Made by a program: the position numbers and the translations under genes
In this document: positions 25,905 to 34,612 of the stretch, piece by piece
Layout: each line of letters opens with the position of its first letter
Position numbering within the stretch: the first letter of the stretch is position 1
NCBI GenBank assembly: GCA_963714145.1
Contig: OY970235.1
Span: forward strand, 1,984,001-2,048,000
Direction of reading: 5' to 3'
DNA from: JBBWZH01 sp035544115
Lineage (GTDB): Bacteria; Actinomycetota; Actinomycetes; Mycobacteriales; CADCTP01
Length of the DNA stretch: 64,000 nt
Notes under the pieces: generated by a model
What the model saw: only the letters and a program-made list of their open reading frames with translations
Told to the model about the DNA's origin: nothing
The model's database searches: none

Positions 25905-27974
25905 ATGCGCACCAACGTCCCGCCTGACGGAGCGGCCCCGGAGCCGGGCACCGCGAGCGGCCTGCCGAAGCCGGCCGCGGCCGACCGCGACCGCGGCAGC
26001 TGGCCGACCGATCGGCGCGACCCGGCGCCGAACCGGCGGCCCGGCACCCCTCCCGGCGCTCCGCCGGACCTGCGGCCCGGCGGCCCGGTTGGGCGGGCCG
26101 GCCCGCCGAGGCGGCCCGGCCCGGCCTGGCGGCGCTGGCTGGTGCCGGTCGCCATGGTGCTGGCGTACCTGTTCCTGGTCGCGCCGTACCTGACCGGAAC
26201 ACACACAGCCAGCGAGACCTACACCCAGTTCGTCACCGCCGTGGACGCGGGCCAGGTCAAGCAGGTGTCCATCAGCGACACCGGCGCGGTGACCGGGACG
26301 CTGACCAGCGGCGCGGCCTTCACCAGCCAGCTGCCCACCGCGCTGGACAACACCGGCCTCGAGCAGGAGCTGCGGGATCACCACGTGGCGATCACGGCCA
26401 CCACCGCGGGCACCCCGTGGCTGTCGATCCTGCTCAGCTTCGGCCCGCTGATCCTGCTGGTCGGCTTCTTCCTGTGGACCGCGCGGCGGGCCGCGCGCGG
26501 CATCGCCAACGGCATCGGCGGCTTCGGCCGGGCCCGTACGAAGGTCATCGACACCGAGCGGCCGACCACCCGGTTCGCCGACGTCGCCGGGTATGCCGGC
26601 GCGAAACGCGAGGTCCAGGAGGTCGTCGACTACCTCAGCGACCCGGGCCGGTACGCCGCCCTGGGCGCCACCGGCCCGCGCGGGGTGCTGCTGGTCGGAC
26701 CGCCCGGCACCGGCAAGACGCTGCTGGCCCGCGCCGTGGCCGGCGAGGCCAAGGTGCCGTTCCTGCCGGTCTCCGGATCAGGGTTCGTGGAGCTGTTCGT
26801 CGGGATCGGGGCGTCCCGGGTCCGGGACCTGTTCGCCGAAGCCCGCCGCCGGGCGCCGGCGATCATCTTCATCGACGAGATCGACGCGATCGGCGGCCGC
26901 CGCGGCGCCGGCCTGGCCGGCGGCAACGACGAGCGGGAGCAGACCCTCAACCAGCTGCTCGCCGAGATGGACGGGTTCGACCAGGCACCCGGGGTCGTCA
27001 TCCTGGCCGCGACCAACCGGCCGGAGACGCTCGACCCGGCGCTGCTGCGCCCGGGCCGGTTCGACCGGCAGGTGGTGGTGCCGCTGCCCACCCAGGCCGA
27101 CCGGGCCGCGATCCTGGCCGTGCACACGGCCGGCAAGCCGCTGGCGGCCAACGTCGACCTGGCCGCGGTGGCCCGCGCGACCCCCGGCTTCTCCGGCGCG
27201 GACCTGGCCAACCTGGTCAACGAGGCGGCCATCCACGCGGTCCGGGCGCGCCGGCAGGTGGTCGTCGCCGACGACATCGACGCGGCCCGGGACCGGATCA
27301 TGCTCGGCCGGCGGGAGGACTCGAACGTCCTGCTCCCGGCGGAGAAGCACGCGGTGGCCGTGCACGAGGCCGGTCACGCGCTGGTCGCCATGCTCAGCCC
27401 GCACGCCGACCCGGTCGCCAAGGTGACCATCCTGCCGGCCGGCGCCTCGCTCGGTGCGACCCACCAGCTGCCCGAGGTCGAGCGCCACCTCTACCGCGAG
27501 TCCTACCTGCTCGACGCGCTGGCCGTCCGCCTCGGTGGCCGCGCCGCCGAACTGGTCGTCTTCGCCGACGGCTCCACCGGCGCCGCGGACGACCTGGCCA
27601 GCGCCACCGACCTGGCCCTGCGCATGGTCGGCGAGTTCGGCCTGTCGGCCCGGATCGGGCCGGTCGGCTACGGCGACCAGACCGCCCACTACCTGCCCGG
27701 TCAGCCGGTTGCCGGGCGGCGGTACTCCGAGGCCACCCAGCGACTCATCGACACCGAGGTCGCCGAGCTGCTGCGGGCGGCCGAGGCGGCCGCGGTCACC
27801 CTGCTGCGCCACCACCGCCCGGCGCTGGACCGGATCACCGACCTGCTGGTCGAACACGAGACCCTCACCGGTGACCAGGTCCGGGCCGCGCTGGACGAGC
27901 CGGCCGGAACCGCCCCGGCCACCGCCGGGCCCACCCCCGGGGCGGTCGCCGACGCCAGCCTGAGCCACCGGTAG
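25905..27974 (+). CDS. ftsH: FtsH-type membrane AAA+ zinc metalloprotease
   Basis: A 689-residue protein with start at ATG 25905. An 85-residue Pro/Arg-rich cytoplasmic leader precedes helix 1 (WLVPVAMVLAYLFLVAPYL), a short extracytoplasmic domain, and helix 2 (LSFGPLILLVGFFLW). The AAA domain has Walker A GPPGTGKTLL, Walker B IIFIDEIDAI and the second region of homology ATNRPETLDPALLRPGRFDRQ. The M41 protease site is AVHEAGHALV, with the third zinc ligand in TGAADDLASAT. It degrades membrane and short-lived proteins. The long Pro-rich leader is unusual; it may be one of several FtsH copies in the genome. Confidence 0.9.
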   Translation: MRTNVPPDGAAPEPGTASGLPKPAAADRDRGSWPTDRRDPAPNRRPGTPPGAPPDLRPGGPVGRAGPPRRPGPAWRRWLVPVAMVLAYLFLVAPYLTGTHTASETYTQFVTAVDAGQVKQVSISDTGAVTGTLTSGAAFTSQLPTALDNTGLEQELRDHHVAITATTAGTPWLSILLSFGPLILLVGFFLWTARRAARGIANGIGGFGRARTKVIDTERPTTRFADVAGYAGAKREVQEVVDYLSDPGRYAALGATGPRGVLLVGPPGTGKTLLARAVAGEAKVPFLPVSGSGFVELFVGIGASRVRDLFAEARRRAPAIIFIDEIDAIGGRRGAGLAGGNDEREQTLNQLLAEMDGFDQAPGVVILAATNRPETLDPALLRPGRFDRQVVVPLPTQADRAAILAVHTAGKPLAANVDLAAVARATPGFSGADLANLVNEAAIHAVRARRQVVVADDIDAARDRIMLGRREDSNVLLPAEKHAVAVHEAGHALVAMLSPHADPVAKVTILPAGASLGATHQLPEVERHLYRESYLLDALAVRLGGRAAELVVFADGSTGAADDLASATDLALRMVGEFGLSARIGPVGYGDQTAHYLPGQPVAGRRYSEATQRLIDTEVAELLRAAEAAAVTLLRHHRPALDRITDLLVEHETLTGDQVRAALDEPAGTAPATAGPTPGAVADASLSHR

Positions 27975-27996
27975 CGCCCGGCCAGCAGCGCCGGGC

Positions 27997-28368
27997 CTAC
28001 TCCGGCAGGTGGGACACGGCCTCGACGTTGTTGCCGTCGGGGTCGCGGACGAAGGCGCCGTAGTAGTTGCGGTGGTACTCCGGCCAGAGGCGCGGCTCGT
28101 ACAGCACCTGCGCGCCCGCGCCCACGGCCGCCGCGAAGAAGGCGCGAACCGCCGCCCGATCCGGCGCCGCGAACGCGATGTGGACCTCACGGAAGCCGTC
28201 GCCGCTGGTCCGCGGACCGATCCAGAAATCCGGCATCGGCGGGACGCCGAAGCCGATGACCTCCCCGAAGTCCAGCACCCGCCCGCCGCCGACCGGTGCG
28301 AGGACCGCGTCGTAGAACGCCGCACTCACTGCCACGTCAGCGCACTGGACCGACAGATGATCAAGCAT
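27997..28368 (-). CDS. VOC-family (glyoxalase/bleomycin resistance-like) protein
   Basis: A 123-residue protein of two beta-alpha-beta-beta-beta units. It begins MLDHLSVQCADVAVSAAFYDAVLAPVGG and ends YGAFVRDPDGNNVEAVSH, the standard VOC termini. ATG 28368 has AAGGA eight bases upstream and is preferred to an upstream in-frame start. Metal ligands are plausible at the N-terminal His and C-terminal Glu. Substrate unknown. It is convergent with ftsH (22 bases between stops). Confidence 0.8.
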   Translation of the reverse strand: MLDHLSVQCADVAVSAAFYDAVLAPVGGGRVLDFGEVIGFGVPPMPDFWIGPRTSGDGFREVHIAFAAPDRAAVRAFFAAAVGAGAQVLYEPRLWPEYHRNYYGAFVRDPDGNNVEAVSHLPE

Positions 28369-28445
28369 AGGGACATCCTTACCACCCCCGGAGGTCCGCC
28401 GCAGCCGCATCCCGCACCTGGCCGCGGCGCGGGGGTGCCCGGCGC

Positions 28446-29057
28446 TCAGCCGGCCGAGGGGTGCAGCAGCGGGGTGAAGCCGGCCGCGATCGTCGCGACC
28501 GTGGCCGGTGGCGTCAGCACGGCCACCGCGGTTTCCGGCAGCGCGCGCCGCTCGGCATAGCCGGCCGGCGTCCAGCGCAGCAGCTCGCCGCGGCGCAGCA
28601 GCCAGGGGTGGCCGTCAGCGAGGATCATCACGCCGTCCGGCAGCGTCGCCGGGTCGGCCGGCCGGGTCTGCCGCCGGCCGCCGACCGGGCGGCGCTCCTC
28701 GTGCAGCACGTCGTCCATCTGCTCGGCCCGGGGCAGCTCGGGCAGCTTCCTGGTCTCCCGCCACAGCCGGCGGAACCGCTGGTAGTCGGCGTACCGGCAC
28801 TTGCCGCACGGCCGGTGCCCGGCCGCGAACGCGACCGCTTCGTCCAGGAAGAACAACTCGGTATAGCGGTGCGGGCTCATGATCGGCCGGCGCCTGCCGC
28901 GGAATTCGAGCACGCAGGTGAGCCACCGGCGCACCTGCGCGAACCGTACTATCCGGCGCTGCTCGTCGTGCAGCACCCCGCGATTCCCGAGGAGACTGCC
29001 GCGGTCTTCGACGGCGATCAATTCCCCGGTCGGAGTGACCCTGTTCTGCAACGGCAT
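28446..29057 (-). CDS. conserved hypothetical protein
   Basis: A 203-residue soluble protein. The N-terminal half carries MPLQNRVTPTGELIAVEDRGSLLGNRGVLHDEQRRIV, VLEFRGRRRPIMSPHRYTELFFLDEAVAFAAGHRPCGKCR. I recognise this pattern from actinobacterial and proteobacterial hypothetical proteins, but no function is known to me. A single CxxC and conserved His/Arg residues could hold a metal or nucleic acid. The C-terminal half has WTPAGYAER and a final hydrophobic stretch. No operon partner is evident. Confidence 0.65.
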   Translation of the reverse strand: MPLQNRVTPTGELIAVEDRGSLLGNRGVLHDEQRRIVRFAQVRRWLTCVLEFRGRRRPIMSPHRYTELFFLDEAVAFAAGHRPCGKCRYADYQRFRRLWRETRKLPELPRAEQMDDVLHEERRPVGGRRQTRPADPATLPDGVMILADGHPWLLRRGELLRWTPAGYAERRALPETAVAVLTPPATVATIAAGFTPLLHPSAG

Positions 29058-29168
29058 GCGGCCAGCCTAACCGCGCCCCAGCGGGCGAAGAAGTCTGTCG
29101 GCCCGGTCGTCCGGGCGCACTGAAACGGGCCCGGAGTGCGCGCCGGGAATGCGGATCGGCGGGCCCGG

Positions 29169-29639
29169 TCAGCCGCGCAGATCGCCCAGTGCGTTCGCGT
29201 AGTCGAGCGATTCTTCGAGGTGGAACGCGATCTGCCGGGGCGACCAGGCACCGGCGTCGTACCGGTCGAGTTCCTGGTCGGTCAGGGCCCGCAGCCGCAC
29301 GTCGAACACCTGGGCGAGGCGGGTCAGCCGGCTGCGTGTCTCGTCCAGATCGTCCGGGGTGAACGGGGCGAGGTCGGCCGGCGTGGTGATCGCCGAGGCG
29401 TGCCAATGGTCCGGGATCGTCGGCAGTCCGGCCAGCCGCGCCTCGATTTCGGCGAGATGGTCGATGAGGTGATCGGCGACCCGGCGGATCGCTTTGTGCG
29501 GGGTGTAGACGCGGCCGGCTACCGGCCGCGGCTCGCCGTCCCACGCGGTCCACGTCCCGGCCAGCTCGAGCACCCGGTCGACCATCGCGGTCACCACCGC
29601 AGCCGGATGGCGAGCGTCGGTCGGGGGTGCGTCGGACAT
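29169..29639 (-). CDS. DinB-like four-helix protein
   Basis: A 156-residue all-helical protein. It starts with VVTAMVDRVLELAGTW and has KAIRRVADHLIDHLAEIEARL and WSPRQIAFHLEESLDYANALGDL. The spaced histidines (HLIDHL and a C-terminal H) are typical of the DinB/mycothiol-dependent maleylpyruvate isomerase superfamily, in which three His bind a metal. Catalytic role not established. It lies 95 bases downstream of the MFS gene in the same direction and could be co-transcribed. Confidence 0.65.
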   Translation of the reverse strand: MSDAPPTDARHPAAVVTAMVDRVLELAGTWTAWDGEPRPVAGRVYTPHKAIRRVADHLIDHLAEIEARLAGLPTIPDHWHASAITTPADLAPFTPDDLDETRSRLTRLAQVFDVRLRALTDQELDRYDAGAWSPRQIAFHLEESLDYANALGDLRG

Positions 29640-29733
29640 CGCTACTCCTCAGCTGTCGCATTCGCCGCGGATGTTAGCCGGTTACCCCGGACAATTTCGG
29701 CGCGGCCGGCGAGTGCCGTGGCCGGGCGAGGTA

Positions 29734-31015
29734 TTAGCCCGGCTCCGCCGCGGCCGGTGACCGGCTCCGCGACTTCGCCGCCCAGCCCACCACGGGCACG
29801 ACCAGCAACACCGCCTCGATCGCCGCGGCCCACCCGAATATGGTCCGCACCGACCCGGACCGCTCCAGCAGGTAGCCGCCCAGCAGCGCCCCCACCGGCA
29901 GGGCCGTGTACGCGACGGCGCGGGTCACCGACGCGGCCCGCCCGATCGCGTCCGCCGGGATCAGCTTGCTGCCGCGCGGTGAAGTACGCGACGACGACGA
30001 ACGACGTGGAGACGCCCTGGATCGTCCACGCCACCAGCACCATGGGCCAGTGCGGCCAGAGCACCGGAAGGCACATGGCGAACGCGGAGATCGCGACCCC
30101 GACCCAGAGCGCGGCCCGGGTGCCGACCCGCTCGATCAGCCGGGGCGCGAGCATCGCCCCGATCACCGAGCCCGCCCCCTGGCCGGCGAACACGATGCCG
30201 ACGGCGATCCGGGGCAGCTCTTCGACGTTCACCGCCAGGTAGAACAGGTTGCCCTCGATGACGAAGATCGCAAGGTTCCCGATCGTGATGACCGCCGCGC
30301 CGATCACGACGAAGCGGCTGCTGAGCACGATCCGGATCCCGGCCACGAAGTCGGCACCGATCCCGCGCAGCCCGCGGGCGGCCGGTGTCGTCGTCGCCGG
30401 TCGCCGGTAGCTGATCGAGGCCACCAGGAGCGCCGACGCGATGAACGTGACCGCGTTGGCCAGCGACGCGGCGGTGGCTCCGACGGCCACGACGACCGCG
30501 GCGCCGGCCACCGGGCCGAGCAGGGTCAGCAGGCTGTCGACGGCCTGGGTCCACGAGTTCAGCCGGACCAGCCGCGGCCCGCGGTACTTGTCGACCAGCA
30601 GGCCCTGGAACGCGGGGAAGTAGAACGGCCGGACGCAGGCCAGCGCGAAGACGCTGAGGTAGAGCAGCAGGAGCGACGGCCGGGCGAAGGACGCGACGAC
30701 CGCGATCTCGACCGCGATCAGCGCCGACAGCAGGTCACAGCGGACCATCACCCGGCGCCGGTCGGCCCGGTCGGTGAGCACGCCGGCCACCAGCCCGACC
30801 AGGATGTACGGGATGAACTCCAGCGTGTAGGCGAACGCGGTCGAGACCGCGGACCCGGTCGTCTGCAGGACCAGCAGCGGCACGGCCAGGCGGTAGATCC
30901 AGTCGCCGGTGGACGAGACCGCGAACGCCGCCCGCAACCGCCACGCCCGGTCCTCGACCGCCTCCCCGTCGTCCCCCTCGGTCCGGACGGACCGACCGTC
31001 GGCCTCGCTGCTCAC
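29734..31015 (-). pseudogene. MFS exporter, frameshifted near its 3' end
   Basis: From the GTG at 31015 (GGAGG upstream) the protein reads as an MFS drug-efflux type carrier for about 350 residues (TGDWIYRLAVPLLVLQ, YTLEFIPYILVGLVAGVLTDRADRRRVMV, VFALACVRPFYFPAFQ). Near 29969 the frame shifts. After FTAR the family sequence continues in another frame as SKLIPADAIGRAASVTRAVAYTALPVGALLGGYLL to a stop at 29734. One extra C explains it. This is either a real inactivating mutation or a sequencing error. It follows the ThiF-like gene and would be the exporter of the peptide product, by analogy with MccC. Confidence 0.75.
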
Positions 31016-31028
31016 TGTGCCTCCAGTT

Positions 31029-31167
31029 CGCTGCGCTCCGCACCGCTCACTCTGCTAGCCAGCTCGCGGCGCTGCGCGCCAGACGCGACGTCTTCCCTCG
31101 GCACCGCGCAGCGACTTCGTCGGCGCGTTGCCTCAGTCCAGACGCCGCTGCGCTCCGCGCCGCTCAC
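31029..31167. repeat. pair of 22-bp direct repeats between the ThiF-like and MFS genes
   Basis: CGCTGCGCTCCGCACCGCTCAC at 31029-31050 recurs with one mismatch at 31146-31167. The second copy contains the stop codon of the ThiF-like gene. Repeats of the GCGGAGCGCAGCG type are scattered in actinomycete spacers. They could promote deletion of the intervening 117 bases. Confidence 0.55.
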
Positions 31168-32318
31168 ACCGCCATCTCGGGTCGGTGGGCCTGCCAGCGG
31201 ACCGGCAGTCGGGCCGTGACGCCGGCGCAGCTGGGGCAGTCCGGACGGCGCTCCCAGGTCTCGCGCAGCACGGGTTGCGGCTCGTGGAACGACGTCTGGA
31301 TCAGCCGGCCGAGGCCGTACGGCGCGGCGATCCCGGTCACCATCCGGACCAGGTCGCCGATCATCGTGCTCAGCACCGGCAGGATCGCGCCGTCGAAGGC
31401 CGACCGGTCCTCGCTGAACGTGTGGCCCGCCTCGGCCATCCCCTCCAGGTGGTCCAGAACCATCGACGAGGTCGGGTCGGTCTCCCGGACCGTGGAGTAC
31501 CAGCACTCCAGGCACCCGGAGACGCCCGGGATCACGGTGTACTGGAAGGTGCGGTCGCCGTCCACGCCGCCGACGAGGAACGAGGCGCCCGAGCGCAGAC
31601 AGCCCTCGTTCACCCAGTGCAGCACCTGCATCCGCGGCCGGTCGACGGCGACGAGCGCGACATCCCGGTCCCGGGTGAGTTCGTACACGTCGTCGGCGGA
31701 GGTGATCCGGGCCGCGATCGGGTCGATCCGCGCGTCGCTGTTCAGCGCGCGGGCCCGGCGGGCGGCGACGTCCACCTTTCCCTGGCCGAGCACGGTCTCG
31801 TCATAGATGATCTGCCGGTTGAGATTGGACAGCGTGATCGTGTCGAAGTCGACGATGCGAACGTCGGTAAAGCCGATCGCGACCGCGTCGAGCAGCGTGT
31901 GCGACCCGATGCCGCCAATGCCGAACAGCACGAGTCTGGTGTCCTTGATGCGCCGCTGGAACTCGAACTTCGAGCGGCCGAGCGTCGCATAGGTTTCCAG
32001 GAATCCGAGGTTGCGGTCCCACCGCTCGAGTTCGCGGGCGGTGAAGTCGGCGCCGGTGTCGGTGGCGTCCTGGATCAGCCGCTCGGCGTCGAGTTCGGCC
32101 AGTGCCTCCTCGACCTCGCCGGCTGTCACGTCCGCGTACTCGCGGGCGAGCGCCAGCCCGACCTCGCCGACCGTCCGGGTGCCGTCGAGCAGCCGCAGCA
32201 GCGCGGCGACCCGGCCGTCGGGGTCCTCGAAGGAGGTCAGCTCGCCGCTGAGCCGGAAGTGCACGGCACCGCCGTGGACGAACCACGGCACGTTGTTTTT
32301 GACCACTGGCAGTACCAT
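31164..32318 (-). CDS. ThiF/E1-like adenylating enzyme with N-terminal leader-recognition domain (MccB-like)
   Basis: A 384-residue protein. Residues 1-100 resemble the PqqD-like RiPP recognition element or MccB peptide clamp (a beta hairpin, then helices, in LLRLLDGTRTVGEVGLALAREY). The E1 adenylation core follows: VLFGIGGIGSHTLLDAVAIGFTDVRIVDFDTITLSNLNRQIIY, then GQGKVDVAARRARALN. Two CxxC pairs (GCLECW and CPSC) would bind zinc, as in MccB. ATG 32318 has AAGGGA upstream. The enzyme class activates the C-terminus of a peptide as acyl-adenylate. An 18-residue peptide gene lies immediately upstream, separated by a terminator hairpin. Confidence 0.88.
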   Translation of the reverse strand: MVLPVVKNNVPWFVHGGAVHFRLSGELTSFEDPDGRVAALLRLLDGTRTVGEVGLALAREYADVTAGEVEEALAELDAERLIQDATDTGADFTARELERWDRNLGFLETYATLGRSKFEFQRRIKDTRLVLFGIGGIGSHTLLDAVAIGFTDVRIVDFDTITLSNLNRQIIYDETVLGQGKVDVAARRARALNSDARIDPIAARITSADDVYELTRDRDVALVAVDRPRMQVLHWVNEGCLRSGASFLVGGVDGDRTFQYTVIPGVSGCLECWYSTVRETDPTSSMVLDHLEGMAEAGHTFSEDRSAFDGAILPVLSTMIGDLVRMVTGIAAPYGLGRLIQTSFHEPQPVLRETWERRPDCPSCAGVTARLPVRWQAHRPEMAV

Positions 32319-32344
32319 TGCCGTCCCTTCGGATCGGGCTTCGC

Positions 32345-32395
32345 TCGAGAAGAAAAGGGGGTTCGGCGGGGCGCCTATCACGCGCCCCGCCGAAC
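32345..32395 (-). terminator. strong intrinsic terminator between the peptide gene and the ThiF-like gene
   Basis: On the minus strand a perfect 14-bp stem (arms 32382-32395 and 32361-32374, loop of seven bases) is followed by CCCCTTTTCTT. It lies nine bases beyond the stop codon of the 18-residue peptide and 27 bases before the ThiF-like start. Partial read-through would make far more peptide message than enzyme message. This matches the arrangement known after mccA in the microcin C operon. Confidence 0.8.
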
Positions 32396-32403
32396 GCGAT
32401 CCA

Positions 32404-32460
32404 CTACGCGGCGCTGGCGCCGGCGGCGATGCTGTACCGCTTCTTCGACTTCTTCAGCAT
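32404..32460 (-). CDS. 18-residue putative RiPP precursor peptide
   Basis: The peptide reads MLKKSKKRYSIAAGASAA. AAGGAGG, a near-perfect ribosome binding site, lies seven bases before the ATG, the strongest in this neighbourhood. It sits between the prolyl oligopeptidase gene and an MccB-like enzyme gene, all in one direction, and is followed by a terminator. A basic N-terminal half (five Lys/Arg) could be the leader and a small-residue C-terminus the core. Unlike microcin C-type peptides it does not end in Asn. The coding claim rests on position, ribosome binding site and context; the product is unknown. Confidence 0.7.
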   Translation of the reverse strand: MLKKSKKRYSIAAGASAA

Positions 32461-32491
32461 GGTGTTGCACCTCCTTCCGCTGACTCGCGCG

Positions 32492-34540
32492 TCAGGACCT
32501 CCCGAGGGCGCCCTCGGGCTCGTTCCTGACGGGTCGGTTCAGGCCGGTACGGTGCGCCAGAAAACCCAGCGCCTCGCCGTACCGGAGTAGGCGCTGCTCG
32601 CGCACACGCTGGCCGTGTCCACCGGTCGCGTGCACCCGGAGCAGGATGGGCGCGCCCGAGACGGACGCGTCCTGGAGGGCCGCGCACATCTTGCGGGCGT
32701 GGGCGGGGTCGACCCGCTCGTCGTCGGCCTCGACGACGAACAGCGTCGCCGGGTAGGCGGTGCCGGCCCGGACATGCTGGTACGGCGAGTACCCGAGCAG
32801 CCAGCCGAGTTCCGTCGGGTCCTCGGCGGTACCGAACTCGTCGACCCACAGCCCGCCGAGGCCGGAGTGCTCGTACCTGGCCATGTCCGTCAGCGGCGCG
32901 ATGCAGGCGACCGCGGCGGCGACATCCGGCCGCTGGGTGAGCGCGGCCGCGACGAGCAGCCCGCCGGCGCTCTCGCCCATCAGGGCGAGCTGCCCGGGCG
33001 TCGTCCGGCCGGAGGCGACCAGGAAGTCCGCTGCCGCCAGCAGGTCGTCGATCCCGCGCTGCTTGTGCTCGCGCATGCCGGCCTGGTGCCAGGCCTCGCC
33101 GTACTCGCCGCCGCCGCGGACGCCGGCGAACGCGAACACCCCGCCCTCGGCCGCCCAGGACAACGCGGCCGCGTAGTAGTGGCCGAGGTCGGTGTGCCCG
33201 AAGGCGCCGTACGCCTGCAGCACGGTCGGGACCGGCGCCCCGGCGGGCGACCCGGCCGGGCGCACCACGGTCATCGGGATCCCGGTCCCGTCCGGGGCCT
33301 GGTAGGTCAGCCACTCCAGGGCCAGCGGCGGATCGGTGACCCGCCGGCTGGGCCGCCATTCGGCCAGCCGGCCGGTGTCCGGTCGGTACCGGTGGACCCC
33401 CGGTGGCGTCAGCGGGTCGCAGTAGCGCAGCCACGCCGCGGGCGGCGTCGACCCGCTGGTCAGCTCCGTGATCAGGCCGGGCCCGGGCAGCGGGACCTCC
33501 GCCGCCAGCTGGCCGGTTCGGGCGTCGTGCCGGGTCAGCGCACTGCGGCCGCCGTCCTCCCAGACCGCGAGCAGAACGGGGTCGACCTCGTCCAGCACGG
33601 CGAAGCCGGCGAGGGTCCGCCGGTCGTGCTGCGGAACCAGTGTGGTCTGGACCTGTTCGGCGCCGAGCCGGACGGTCCGGATCTCGCCGCGCGGCGCCTG
33701 CGCGTCGGTGAGCACGTAGAGCAGATCGTCGGATCCGAAGTGGACAGTCGAGAGCCCGTCGTCCAGCGCGGGGAGTTGCCGCCAGGCGGTGCGGCGGGTG
33801 TCGCACACCCAGGTCTGCCCGCGGGCGGACAGGCCGCTCGTGCAGACCGCCACCACCCAGCGGCCGTCGGCGCTGCCGCTGAGCTCCGTTTCCGTCGTGT
33901 CGCCCAGGACCGCGTCCAGGACCAGTTCGGCCGGCTCGTCACTCGTGGCCGGGACGGCCAGCACGGTGTCCCCGCCGTCGCCGTCGCCGCTGTCATCGCC
34001 CGCGCCGGGCGGGCGGCCGGTCAGGTAGAGCAGGTCGTCCGAAACCCAGGCCACCGAGGCGAGCCGGTCCAGCGGCACCGGCCGGCGCAACTGCCGCCCG
34101 CTGTCGACGTCGAGCACCAGCAGCCGCAGCGTGTCGTCGCCGGACCAGCGCTGCACGGCGAGCCGGGTGCCGGCCGGGCTCGGCACCCAGTCCTCGATCA
34201 GGTCGCCGGTCGGGGCATCGGACCCGCCGGTCTGCAGCAGCACCCGCTGCCCGCGCCCGTCGTCGACGAGCAGTCGGACGATGCTGCCCTCGCGCAGCGT
34301 GCAGAACGTGCGCGCGCCGCGCGGCACCGGAGCGGAGTACTCGTCGGACGAGGTGAAGACGTCCAGCCACCGGGTGAACGTCGCGATGGATGTCCACTCC
34401 GGGCTCTGCGCGGCCCACAGCCGGCGCTGCTCGTCGAGCCAGGCGGCGGTCGCCGGCGAGTCCCCGTGCTCCAGCCAGCCGAAGCGATCCGCGGCCGGCG
34501 GGGCAGTGGTACCTCCTGGTCCCGCACCTACCTGGCCCAT
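32492..34540 (-). CDS. prolyl oligopeptidase family serine peptidase (S9A)
   Basis: 682 residues from ATG 34540, which has GGGAG seven bases upstream; an ATG seven codons earlier lacks such a site. The N-terminal seven-bladed propeller (residues 60-400) leads into an alpha/beta hydrolase domain. Catalytic Ser is in LMGESAGGLL, Asp in VEADDERVDP and His in HATGGHG. POPs cut after proline in short peptides and some mature RiPPs. The precursor here has no proline, so it may act on another bond or give self-protection. It is the first gene of the cassette, 31 bases before the peptide gene. Confidence 0.85.
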   Translation of the reverse strand: MGQVGAGPGGTTAPPAADRFGWLEHGDSPATAAWLDEQRRLWAAQSPEWTSIATFTRWLDVFTSSDEYSAPVPRGARTFCTLREGSIVRLLVDDGRGQRVLLQTGGSDAPTGDLIEDWVPSPAGTRLAVQRWSGDDTLRLLVLDVDSGRQLRRPVPLDRLASVAWVSDDLLYLTGRPPGAGDDSGDGDGGDTVLAVPATSDEPAELVLDAVLGDTTETELSGSADGRWVVAVCTSGLSARGQTWVCDTRRTAWRQLPALDDGLSTVHFGSDDLLYVLTDAQAPRGEIRTVRLGAEQVQTTLVPQHDRRTLAGFAVLDEVDPVLLAVWEDGGRSALTRHDARTGQLAAEVPLPGPGLITELTSGSTPPAAWLRYCDPLTPPGVHRYRPDTGRLAEWRPSRRVTDPPLALEWLTYQAPDGTGIPMTVVRPAGSPAGAPVPTVLQAYGAFGHTDLGHYYAAALSWAAEGGVFAFAGVRGGGEYGEAWHQAGMREHKQRGIDDLLAAADFLVASGRTTPGQLALMGESAGGLLVAAALTQRPDVAAAVACIAPLTDMARYEHSGLGGLWVDEFGTAEDPTELGWLLGYSPYQHVRAGTAYPATLFVVEADDERVDPAHARKMCAALQDASVSGAPILLRVHATGGHGQRVREQRLLRYGEALGFLAHRTGLNRPVRNEPEGALGRS

Positions 34541-34612
34541 GCGATAGCTCCCGTAATGCATGGCGCAGTGCCGCTATCGGCATGACTGCGCTCTAATAGT
34601 CGTCCGCCTCCC

